Below the pieces are notes generated by a model. It saw nothing but the letters and a program-made list of their open reading frames with translations, searched no databases and had not been told where the DNA came from. A program made the translations under genes and the position numbers. Shown in pieces: positions 22,117 through 29,133 of a stretch of 31,719 bases of DNA; within the stretch, counting starts at the first letter, position 1, and each line of letters begins with the position of its first letter. Source of the DNA: an uncultured Faecalibacterium sp. (GTDB taxonomy: Bacteria; Bacillota; Clostridia; Oscillospirales; Ruminococcaceae); contig CAKSWU010000023.1 in assembly GCA_934513205.1 (NCBI GenBank), forward strand, positions 1 to 31,719. The letters are read 5' to 3'.

Positions 22117-22197
22117 TGCTTTTTGCGAAAAAATATATGAAATTTCCAGCCGCTTCGTTGGTTTTCAGACGAAATTTCGTCCCCCTTCGGGCTGCGC

Positions 22198-22812
22198 TCA
22201 GGCCTTGGTCACATCGGCAGAGCTCATCACAAAGGTCAGGGTCTTGTCCTGCACAAAGGTGGGCATGTAGGTGACGGTCAGCTGCTTCCAGTCCTTCGGC
22301 AGCATCAGGATCATCTGCACATAGCCGCTGCCCTGCGGCGGCAGGGTGGCAGAGTCCGAAAAGCTCTGGGAGTTGGGGTTGTACAGCGAGATGCCCGCCG
22401 TGCATTCCACCGACTGTCCATCGCAGGATGCTGCAAAGTCCGTGGTGTCGGCAGCCAGCGCGTGGAAGTTTGCGTCCACGTTGCTCAGGGGCGGCACCGG
22501 ATAGGCGGCGTCCACCTCTTCTGCGTGCTGTGCGCCGATGGCAAAGGTCTGGTCCTTGGTGCGGTTGACCACCGTGATGAGCACGGCAACGTATTCATAG
22601 CCCGCCTGCTGGGGCTTGGTATCGACATTGACCAGGCTGGTCAGGTACACGCCCAGACCATTCCAGTTGCTGACCTTATCGCCAACCTTGACATCCACCA
22701 CAGTCGTGTTGCCGCTCTGACGGCAGCCGCCCAGCATTCCGGCAGTGCCCACGGCGGCAACAGATGCACCCGCAGCTTTCAAAAAGCTGCGGCGGGAAAT
22801 GGTGTTCGACAT
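22198..22812 (-). CDS. Tat-signal lipoprotein with immunoglobulin-like domain (DUF4352-like)
   Basis: A 204-residue lipoprotein. The signal carries SRRSFLK (6-12), a hydrophobic stretch and a lipobox ending at Cys30 (GMLGGC). The mature domain has the strand order of telokin/immunoglobulin-like DUF4352 proteins (YEYVAVLITVVNRTKD, then LMLPKDWKQLTVTYMPTF and KTLTFVMSS). The last block resembles VPEHWQTLELTWHPDF in the protein at 27382-27987, so the two are paralogues. Binding partner and role are unknown. I chose the ATG at 22812 (AAGGAGGA upstream); a longer frame upstream lacks a site. Between this gene and the one at 21432 lies a perfect palindrome (22168-22181). Confidence 0.83.
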   Translation of the reverse strand: MSNTISRRSFLKAAGASVAAVGTAGMLGGCRQSGNTTVVDVKVGDKVSNWNGLGVYLTSLVNVDTKPQQAGYEYVAVLITVVNRTKDQTFAIGAQHAEEVDAAYPVPPLSNVDANFHALAADTTDFAASCDGQSVECTAGISLYNPNSQSFSDSATLPPQGSGYVQMILMLPKDWKQLTVTYMPTFVQDKTLTFVMSSADVTKA

Positions 22813-22861
22813 AAGTAGATCCTCCTTGAATGTGGAAGCTTTTCCATGATCTTCTATTTTA

Positions 22862-22890
22862 TGTATACCCTTTTCCGGGCAAAAGCGCAA
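22862..22890 (-). promoter_or_regulatory. Promoter of the Tat-lipoprotein gene at 22198
   Basis: Minus strand: TTGCGC (22885-22890), 17 bp, TATACA (22862-22867). The leader is about 45 nt. Confidence 0.5.
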
Positions 22891-22929
22891 GCCTTTTTGA
22901 CAAAAAATCATCAGCTTTTCACAGGTGTG

Positions 22930-23625
22930 TCACTCTTCCTTGGTCAGTCCCCGGGCGTGGGTCTCGCTGGTCTTGACCAGATTCAGCAGGCTGGGGGTGT
23001 ACAGCGGGAATTCCCTCGTCAAGCTCTCGGTGGTCATGCCAAGGCAGGCAGGGTCCTTCACGCCCTCGCCGCCGTTCACGTCCTGCCCTGCCAGCAGCGC
23101 CTCCACGTCCGCCTCTGCCATGCGCATCACCGCATCGGACAGACCGCGCCAGCGCACCGGGTCGATGCTGAACATGCTGGCGGCGTTGTGGGGCTCGGCG
23201 GAGTACAGCAGGCGGAACATCTTTGCCACCGCCATCATCAGGTAGGTGCTGACCTGCGTGGTCAGCGCCTTGCTGTGGCACTGCCCGATCTTGGCGTACA
23301 GCACGTTCAGGCTGTTGGAGATCAGCTTTTTGTTCATGGTGGGCAGCACGCTGCCGTGGTAGACGTTGTCCTTCATCTTGTCTGGGTTGGGGATGTCCTC
23401 GGCCGAAAGCATCATGCCGTTGCGCTCCGCGCTGCGCCCCAGCAGGTAGTCGCAGGAGACATTGTAATAGTCCGCCACCCGCACCACAAAGTCCAGCCCG
23501 CACTCGCGGATGCCTTTTTCGTAGTGGGACAACAGGGCCTGCGAGACGCCAAGGTCCTCGGCGGCCTGCTTCTGGGTGATGCCGCGCTCTTTGCGCAGCA
23601 GCTTGATGATACGGTTGAATTCCAT
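22930..23625 (-). CDS. XRE-family regulator with C-terminal ligand or dimer domain
   Basis: A 231-residue protein. The helix-turn-helix is at 4-62 (ITQKQAAEDLGVSQALLSHYEKG, ending CDYLLGRS), as in C1-type regulators. The remaining 165 residues are mostly helical (SNSLNVLYAKIGQC, TYLMMAVAKMFRLL) and match no S24 peptidase or other domain I know. It is transcribed divergently from the kinase-FMN-LRR gene, with a shared region holding TGACGA repeats (23730-23766) that could be its operator. It is a single gene under a near-consensus promoter. The start at 23625 has GAGGAG upstream. Confidence 0.82.
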   Translation of the reverse strand: MEFNRIIKLLRKERGITQKQAAEDLGVSQALLSHYEKGIRECGLDFVVRVADYYNVSCDYLLGRSAERNGMMLSAEDIPNPDKMKDNVYHGSVLPTMNKKLISNSLNVLYAKIGQCHSKALTTQVSTYLMMAVAKMFRLLYSAEPHNAASMFSIDPVRWRGLSDAVMRMAEADVEALLAGQDVNGGEGVKDPACLGMTTESLTREFPLYTPSLLNLVKTSETHARGLTKEE

Positions 23626-23690
23626 GATATTGACTCCTCAACGGTTGGGATGATTGGGGGACATCCTGATTTTTGGTTTACAACAGGTTG

Positions 23691-23719
23691 ATTATACACA
23701 TTGGAAAACGACTTGTAAA
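23691..23719 (-). promoter_or_regulatory. Promoter of the XRE regulator gene
   Basis: Minus strand: TTTACA (23714-23719), 17 bp, perfect TATAAT (23691-23696). Confidence 0.75.
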
Positions 23720-23729
23720 GCAAGAAAAG

Positions 23730-23766
23730 TGACGATATTTTTCAGCAATTTTCGTCATATTCGTCA
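23730..23766. promoter_or_regulatory. TGACGA/TCGTCA repeats between divergent promoters, possible operator
   Basis: TGACGA (23730-23735) faces TCGTCA (23752-23757) as an inverted repeat, and TCGTCA recurs at 23761-23766, 9 bp on. The three sites lie between the -35 of the XRE gene (23714-23719) and the -35 of the kinase gene (23773-23778), so one protein bound here could control both. Confidence 0.5.
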
Positions 23767-23772
23767 AATGCA

Positions 23773-23802
23773 TTGCACCCTCCCCCACATCTATGGTAAA
23801 AT
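23773..23802 (+). promoter_or_regulatory. Promoter of the kinase-FMN-LRR gene
   Basis: TTGCAC (23773-23778), an 18-bp spacer and TAAAAT (23797-23802), with TGG just before the -10 (extended -10). The leader to the ATG at 23945 is about 135 nt and has no gene in it. Confidence 0.55.
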
Positions 23803-23944
23803 GGGGGCATTGGCAATACATTTTGTGGCGCTTTTTCTTGCGGAAAACCACTCTGCCGCACCTTTTTCGGTTTTTGGGGGCTTTCCATTCCCCCAAAAAG
23901 GGCGGCAGCGCGCCGCAGACGTCAGAACAGGATGAGGAATGATC

Positions 23945-26530
23945 ATGGAAAACGACTATTACAAGCGGTATGAGCCGTTCTTTGGGGAATGGCACATCAA
24001 ACGGTTTCTGGGCGCAGGCAGCTACGGCAGGGTGTTCGAGATCGAACGCCGCGATGCGTTCGACACGGTGTACACCGGGGCGCTGAAGGCCATCACCATC
24101 CCTTCCAGCCCCAGCGAATTGGAGGAGATCCTTGCCGACGGCATGGACATGAACGGTGCCTCCACCTATTTCCGGGATTATGTCAAGGAGCTGAACCGGG
24201 AGATTGCCCTGATGAGCAAGCTGAAGGGGCACAGCAACATCGTCAGCTACGAGGACCACAAAATGTTCCAGCACGAGGACGGCGTGGGCTGGGATATCCT
24301 GATCCGCATGGAGCTGTTGACCCCCATCACCAGCCTGCTGCGGGAGAACCGCACCTTCCCCCGCCGCAAGGTCATCCAGCTGGGCATCGACCTGTGCCGC
24401 GCGCTGGAGATCTGCCAGCGGTATAACATCATCCACCGGGACATCAAGCCCGCCAACATCTTCCTCTCGGACACCGAGGACTTCAAGCTGGGCGACTTTG
24501 GCGTGGCACGCATCGCCAGCGCCGCCACCGGCGCGTCCACCCGGGCGGGCACTGTGAACTATATGGCACCGGAGGTGTTCCGGGGCGAAAAATATTCCAG
24601 CAACGTCGATCTGTACTCGCTGGGTCTGGTGATGTACCAGCTGCTGAACAACAACCGGATGCCCCTGTACCCGCCTTATCCGCAGGCCATCACCCCGTCC
24701 AGCCGGGAGCGCGCGCAGGCGCGGCGGCTTGCCGGTGCCGCCCTGCCCGCCCCGGTCAACGCCGGGGGACGGCTGGCAGAGATCGTGCTGAAGGCCTGCG
24801 CCCCGGACCCCGCCCAGCGCTACGACAGTCCCACGGTGATGCGGCAGGCGCTGGAAGCCATCCGGTACGACGAACGGGAGGCCGCCGACATCTACCCGGA
24901 GGGCGACAGCCTGCCGGTGCCCGGCACGGACGGTTCGTCCCTGACCGGCACGGCACCGTCTGCCCCTGCCGCAGAGGCCACGGAGCGTCTGCTGGACGCC
25001 ACGCCCGCCGCAGAGACCACGGAGCGCCTGACGGACGCCGCGCCCGCCACAGAGGCCACGGAGCGCCTGATGGACGCCGCGCCCGCCACAGAGGCCACGG
25101 AGCGCCTGATGGACGCTGCGCCCATCGCAGAGGTCACGGAGCGCTTGACGGACGCCGCACAGCCGCAGACCGCGGCAGAGTCTTTGCCCGGTCAGACCGC
25201 CGCGCAGGGCGACCGCACCACCTTCCTGTTTGAATCGCAGGCCGAAAAGCGCCGTCAGGAGCAGGAAGCTGCGGAGGCTGCACGCCGCAAAGCCGCCGAG
25301 GAAAAGGAAGCCGAGCTTGCCCGCATCCGCGCCGAAAAGCGCGCCGCACAGCAGGCGGAGGAAGCCGCCCGCAGGGCACAGGAGGAAGCTGCACGCAAGG
25401 CCGCCGCAGAACAGGCGGAACAGCCAAAGCCTGCCGCACCCGCAAAGAAAAACGGCAAACTGCCGCTTGTGATCGGCGGTGTGGTCGTTGCAGCCGTGGT
25501 GGCTGTGGGCGGCTTTGCGCTGGCCGGGCAGGGCAGCACAGCCGACAGCGCAGCGGACGCCCTTTATAAGGCGGGCACTTATACCGCCACGGCGGAAAAC
25601 GATATTGGCAGCGTTGTGGTGGAAATGACCTTCAGCGCAGACGCCATCACGGACGTGAATATTGATGCATCCGCACAGACAAAGGGCATCGGGCAGGAAG
25701 CGGCACAGCCCCTGCGGGAAGCTATTTTAGCGGCGCAAAGTGCCGATGTGGACGGCTATTCCGGTGCCACCCTCACCAGCGACGCCATCAAGCAGGCGGC
25801 TGCGGACTGCATCGCGCAGGCTTCCACCGGCAAGGCAGCGTCCAGCCTGTCTCAGAATGCCGCAGACCTGATTGACTCCGGCACCTGCGGCAACTATGCT
25901 ACTTGGGAATTCTATCGGGACGGCACCCTGTACATCAGGGGCAGCGGAGCAATGTTAGATTATTCCTTTACCGCTGATGCCAACACCCATACGAGTTCCT
26001 ACAGCACTCCGTGGTATGCTTCGCACGGTGCTGACATCCAGAGGGTCGTCATTGAGGACGGCATCACCCGGATCGGCAAATATGCATTTACTGGTTGTTC
26101 CGCAATGCATTCGGTTTCGATCCCGGACAGTGTCACCGAGATTGGGGAGGAGGCATTCGCTGGTTGTAGTGCTCTGGAGTCCGTCACCATCCCGGGCAGC
26201 GTCGCCGAGATCGGGGAGGGGGCATTCGCTGGTTGTCGTGCTCTGGAGTCCGTCACCATCCCGGACAGCGTCACAGAGATCGGCGAGTTCGCATTTCTTT
26301 ATTGTGAGTCTCTAGAGTCCGTCACCATCCCGAACAGCGTCACAAAGATCGGCGAATATGCATTCTCCAACTGTTCTGCCCTGAAATCCGTCACGATCCC
26401 AAGCAGCGTTACAAAGATCGGCGAATATGCATTCTCCTGTTCTGCTCTGAAATCCGTCACGATCAGCAGGAACTGCACGGTCGGCGAAGGTGCCTTTGAC
26501 AGCGGCGTCCAGATCAATTACTACGACTGA
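23945..26530 (+). CDS. Ser/Thr protein kinase with TM, FMN-binding and leucine-rich-repeat domains
   Basis: An 861-residue protein (positions approximate). Hanks-type kinase 15-305: Gly loop GAGSYGRVF, catalytic Lys48, HRDIKPANIF (164-173), DFG (184-186), APE (208-210); all key residues are present. A linker follows with five 13-residue AEATERL-type repeats (342-406) and RTTFLFE, then an Ala/Glu/Arg-rich coiled-coil-like stretch (430-490), then one TM helix (505-526). Outside is an FMN_bind domain (537-625) ending DGYSGATLTSDA, whose second Thr is the usual site of covalent flavinylation, then BspA-type LRRs (712-850). The expected topology is kinase inside, flavin and LRR outside. It has the plan of a receptor kinase, but with a redox cofactor where PASTA repeats usually sit. 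I chose the ATG at 23945 over 23939 because GATGAGGA needs spacing. The XRE gene is divergent. Confidence 0.88.
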   Translation: MENDYYKRYEPFFGEWHIKRFLGAGSYGRVFEIERRDAFDTVYTGALKAITIPSSPSELEEILADGMDMNGASTYFRDYVKELNREIALMSKLKGHSNIVSYEDHKMFQHEDGVGWDILIRMELLTPITSLLRENRTFPRRKVIQLGIDLCRALEICQRYNIIHRDIKPANIFLSDTEDFKLGDFGVARIASAATGASTRAGTVNYMAPEVFRGEKYSSNVDLYSLGLVMYQLLNNNRMPLYPPYPQAITPSSRERAQARRLAGAALPAPVNAGGRLAEIVLKACAPDPAQRYDSPTVMRQALEAIRYDEREAADIYPEGDSLPVPGTDGSSLTGTAPSAPAAEATERLLDATPAAETTERLTDAAPATEATERLMDAAPATEATERLMDAAPIAEVTERLTDAAQPQTAAESLPGQTAAQGDRTTFLFESQAEKRRQEQEAAEAARRKAAEEKEAELARIRAEKRAAQQAEEAARRAQEEAARKAAAEQAEQPKPAAPAKKNGKLPLVIGGVVVAAVVAVGGFALAGQGSTADSAADALYKAGTYTATAENDIGSVVVEMTFSADAITDVNIDASAQTKGIGQEAAQPLREAILAAQSADVDGYSGATLTSDAIKQAAADCIAQASTGKAASSLSQNAADLIDSGTCGNYATWEFYRDGTLYIRGSGAMLDYSFTADANTHTSSYSTPWYASHGADIQRVVIEDGITRIGKYAFTGCSAMHSVSIPDSVTEIGEEAFAGCSALESVTIPGSVAEIGEGAFAGCRALESVTIPDSVTEIGEFAFLYCESLESVTIPNSVTKIGEYAFSNCSALKSVTIPSSVTKIGEYAFSCSALKSVTISRNCTVGEGAFDSGVQINYYD
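24971..25165 (+). repeat. Five in-frame 39-bp repeats in the kinase linker
   Basis: Five tandem units of 39 bp encode 13-residue repeats of the form A/T-E-x-T-E-R-L-x-D-A-x-P-x. The third and fourth units are nearly identical, which suggests recent duplication. Each has threonines that the adjacent kinase could phosphorylate. Confidence 0.85.
26084..26490 (+). repeat. BspA-type leucine-rich repeat array
   Basis: Six tandem units of 69 bp (23 residues) with the pattern AFxxCxxLxSVTIPxSVTxIGEx. Units are highly alike at DNA level. The last unit has lost one codon (AFSCSALK in place of AFSxCSALK) and part of the IPxSV block, marking the end of the array. Confidence 0.9.
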
Positions 26531-26557
26531 CCCCCCATTTTCAAAAATGGCTTTTTG

Positions 26558-26566
26558 TGCTATAAT
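26558..26566 (+). promoter_or_regulatory. Extended -10 promoter of the phosphatase gene
   Basis: TG-C-TATAAT, a perfect extended -10, 65 nt before the ATG at 26632. A weak hairpin with a T run just upstream (CCATTTT/AAAATGG, 26535-26550) may end the kinase transcript. Confidence 0.65.
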
Positions 26567-26631
26567 AAAAATTCAGCGCCTGTCCGCAGTTTGCCGGGCG
26601 GGACATTCCCCAAACGATACGAGGTGTTTAC

Positions 26632-27306
26632 ATGAAAACCTTTAAACTGCATCTCATCCGCCACGGCATGACCGCTGGCAACCTGCAGGGACTGTACATC
26701 GGCAGCGGCACCGACCTGCCCCTGTGCGACGAGGGCCGCGCCCAGCTGAACGAGCTGAAGGAGCGGTTCCAGTACCCGCAGGTGGACACGGTGTTCTCCT
26801 CGCCCCTGCTGCGGGCGGTGGAGACGGCAAACATCCTGTTTCCGGACGCAACGCACACCTTCACCGTGCAGGACCTGCGGGAAGCGGGCTTTGGCAAGTT
26901 TGAGAACAAGCCGGTCAAGCAGCTGGTGCATGACGAGGACTTTAAAAAGTGGATCACCCCCGGCTCCGGCTACCTGCCGGAAGGAGCAGAGCCCACCGAC
27001 CAGTTCCACGCCCGCTGCGCCGAAAGTCTGATGAAGCTGTTCGAATATATGATCCGCATGGACGTGACCGAAGCCGCCTGCGTGACCCACGGCGGCGTCA
27101 TTATGAGCATGCTCAGCCAGCGCGCCGTGCCCACCCGCCGCCCGGAGCAGTGGATGGCAGACCCCGGCTGCGGCTACACCGTGCAGACCGATGTGCAGCT
27201 GTGGATGCGGGACCGTCTGGTGGAAGCCATCGACATCGTGCCCTTTGGCTACGCCGACACCCTGCGGGGGCAGGCCGAAGCCGAGGAGAACGAAGCCTAC
27301 GAATAA
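26632..27306 (+). CDS. Histidine phosphatase family protein (phosphoglycerate-mutase-like)
   Basis: A 224-residue phosphatase. The catalytic Arg10-His11-Gly (LHLIRHGMTAGN), Arg61 in SSPLLRAVETA, Glu84 in LREAGFG and the second His153 in VTHGG are all in the expected order. The mechanism is a phosphohistidine intermediate at His11. Substrates in this large family range from sugar phosphates to cofactor intermediates, and the insertion between the two halves does not identify one. There is no signal peptide, so it acts in the cytoplasm. It has its own promoter and GAGGTG upstream of the ATG. Confidence 0.92.
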   Translation: MKTFKLHLIRHGMTAGNLQGLYIGSGTDLPLCDEGRAQLNELKERFQYPQVDTVFSSPLLRAVETANILFPDATHTFTVQDLREAGFGKFENKPVKQLVHDEDFKKWITPGSGYLPEGAEPTDQFHARCAESLMKLFEYMIRMDVTEAACVTHGGVIMSMLSQRAVPTRRPEQWMADPGCGYTVQTDVQLWMRDRLVEAIDIVPFGYADTLRGQAEAEENEAYE

Positions 27307-27319
27307 GTCCCCTGCCCCC

Positions 27320-27348
27320 TTGACAGAACGCGTCAAAGCCTTTATTGT
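27320..27348 (+). promoter_or_regulatory. Promoter of the Tat-exported protein gene at 27382
   Basis: TTGACA (27320-27325), 17 bp, TATTGT (27343-27348), continuing TATTGTATAAGG as in the promoter at 22088-22116. A TTGAC/GTCAA inverted repeat (27320-27336) covers the -35. Confidence 0.6.
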
Positions 27349-27381
27349 ATAAGGGAAGGTTATTTACAGGAGGAAGTCCCC

Positions 27382-27987
27382 ATGTCCCAGTCCCTTTCCC
27401 GCCGGTCATTTCTGAAATATGCCGGTTCCGGTGCGGTCAGCCTTGCGGCTTCCCTGCTTACCGGTGTCACCGCCGCTGCACAGCAGCCCTGCCGGATGGG
27501 CGAACCCGCCCTGCTGGACGGCAGAGCCGCCGTGGAGCTGCTGGGCTACGCCCCTGCGCCGGAAATGGGCAATGTTCTGGTGTATCTGTCGGTGGAGAAC
27601 CTGTCCCCCTCCGCCCTGCCGGTGGATGCCAGCTATCTGCAAAGCCGCGAGGTGCGCACGCTGGCAGACCTGTACGGCATGGGCAGCGGCTTTACCGCCG
27701 TCTGTGACGGCAGCCCGGTGCGCTGCGGCAGCTTTGCCGCCCCGCTTTACGGCGAGAACGCTGCGGACGCTTCGGTGTTCACCCTCAATCTGGCAGCGGG
27801 CCGCGGTGCTTTGCTGCACTGCTTCTGCGCTGTGCCGGAGCACTGGCAGACGCTGGAGCTGACATGGCACCCGGACTTTGCCGGGGGACGCAGTGTCAGC
27901 TTTACGGTGGAGCGCGGTGCCGATGCGGCCGCGCTGGGTGCCGTGCCCTCCTGCCCCGCCGAGGTGGGCAGCGTGGTGGACCTGTGA
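27382..27987 (+). CDS. Tat-signal exported protein, paralogue of the 22198 lipoprotein
   Basis: A 201-residue protein whose signal peptide has SRRSFLK at 6-12 and a signal peptidase I-like end (VTAAAQQ, about 30-36) with no lipobox, so it should be released or held non-covalently. The mature beta-rich domain includes GNVLVYLSVENLSPSALPVD and VPEHWQTLELTWHPDF. These align with YEYVAVLITVVNRTKD and LPKDWKQLTVTYMPTF of the lipoprotein at 22198-22812, so both are probably DUF4352-like immunoglobulin folds. Its role is unknown. AGGAGG sits 9 nt before the ATG. It is convergent with the DUF3048 pair across a shared terminator. Confidence 0.83.
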   Translation: MSQSLSRRSFLKYAGSGAVSLAASLLTGVTAAAQQPCRMGEPALLDGRAAVELLGYAPAPEMGNVLVYLSVENLSPSALPVDASYLQSREVRTLADLYGMGSGFTAVCDGSPVRCGSFAAPLYGENAADASVFTLNLAAGRGALLHCFCAVPEHWQTLELTWHPDFAGGRSVSFTVERGADAAALGAVPSCPAEVGSVVDL

Positions 27988-28007
27988 CCGGGCCCGAAAA
28001 ATGATGC

Positions 28008-28039
28008 AAAAAAAGAGACGCCGATGGCGTCTCTTTTTT
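28008..28039. terminator. Bidirectional terminator between convergent genes
   Basis: AAAGAGACGCC and GGCGTCTCTTT form an 11-bp stem with a GAT loop, with A and T runs on both sides (27987 + and 28044 -). Confidence 0.9.
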
Positions 28040-28043
28040 GCTC

Positions 28044-29120
28044 TCAGAACAGCAGCTGTGCACCGGCAGAGTCCTGCACCGCAAGCTCTTCGCCGGTGAC
28101 GCTGGACACCAGCGCCACATAGCTGCGCCCCGCCGACAGGGTCAGGGGCTTGCCGTCTGCGTCATAGAGCGCAAGGGTGGTGTCGGCGCCCTGCGTCCAT
28201 GTGATGTGCCACAGCCGCCCGCCGTTCAGCCACACACCGCCGCCCAATGAAAGGTCGTAGTCCAGCGTTTTTTCATCGTCCCGCAGGCTGGACCCGCTGA
28301 ACAGGACCAGAAGGTTGTCGAACTGCGCCTGCGCCGTGGTGTTGGCGTCCCGCTGGGCGCTGCCGTCCGCGTGCAGCATGCCGTAGGTGCCGTCGGCGGC
28401 GTTGTAGGCAAAGGCGGTGGTGCTCTGGCTGCCAAAGTGCAGCTGTGCCTGCACCGCGTCCTGCTCCGCCGGAGCCGGCAGGTGCGGATCCTCCTTCTGG
28501 GGCAGCAGCGCCGGCAGGGCGGTCAGCGACGCCGTGCCGCCGGACTCTGCGGACGATGCCGACTGCTCCAGCTGCGGGGAGATGTTCAGGCTGGGCAGCA
28601 CGTTTTGCACCTGCTGCCCGCTGGTGCGCCACAGCGGGGCGCTGCTCCAGCCGTCCCCGCAGGAAAAGGCGTTGCGGCCCACTTCCAGCGCGTCCACCGC
28701 GCGGATGTTGTAGTAGTCCAGATAGTTCCGGGCAAAGGTGCCGCAGCCACGCTGCACCGGGACCACCTGCTGCCCGGTCAGCAGCTTCCAGTACAGGTCC
28801 TGCCCCCGGGTCACCGGGCCCACCGTGGGCATGGCGCTGACCGATGGGTAGACAAGGCACAGGCTGGTGGGGCGGTCGGCTTCGGTCAGTGCTTCCAGCA
28901 CCACCGATGCGCTGCCGATGCCCCACTGCACCCTGCTGTCCGGGTCGTTCTCGATGACCACCGCCGCCGCGCGCTCGCCGGGATATTGCAGCGGCTGCCC
29001 GGTCAGCGGGTCGGCAGACAGGGTGCTTTCCGACTGGCTCTGTGCCGAAAAAGAACAGCCGCTCAACAACAGGGCACACAGTGCGGCGGCTGCCGCTGCC
29101 CTGGTCCAGATGCGTTTCAT
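28044..29120 (-). CDS. DUF3048 lipoprotein, divergent copy
   Basis: A 358-residue Sec-type lipoprotein (lipobox LLSGC, Cys22). It has the DUF3048 (YerB-like) plan: an N-terminal DPLTGQPL start, then VVIENDPDSRVQWGIGSASVVLEALTE, VGPVTRGQDLYWKLL and, at the C-terminus, WHITWTQGADTTLALYD, each with a counterpart in the next gene. It is more diverged from the family norm than its neighbour, with a Gln/Ala/Ser-rich insert around residues 195-240. YerB's biochemical role is unknown. The gene starts 13 bp after the stop of the other DUF3048 gene, so the two form an operon and arose by tandem duplication. GAGGAAA precedes the ATG at 29120. Confidence 0.8.
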   Translation of the reverse strand: MKRIWTRAAAAAALCALLLSGCSFSAQSQSESTLSADPLTGQPLQYPGERAAAVVIENDPDSRVQWGIGSASVVLEALTEADRPTSLCLVYPSVSAMPTVGPVTRGQDLYWKLLTGQQVVPVQRGCGTFARNYLDYYNIRAVDALEVGRNAFSCGDGWSSAPLWRTSGQQVQNVLPSLNISPQLEQSASSAESGGTASLTALPALLPQKEDPHLPAPAEQDAVQAQLHFGSQSTTAFAYNAADGTYGMLHADGSAQRDANTTAQAQFDNLLVLFSGSSLRDDEKTLDYDLSLGGGVWLNGGRLWHITWTQGADTTLALYDADGKPLTLSAGRSYVALVSSVTGEELAVQDSAGAQLLF

Positions 29121-29133
29121 GGCATTTCCTCGT

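Noticed and set aside
24971..25165. Regular repeats that might be mistaken for a CRISPR array
   Set aside because: They are tandem in-frame coding repeats without spacers, inside the kinase gene; the same holds for the LRR array at 26084-26490.
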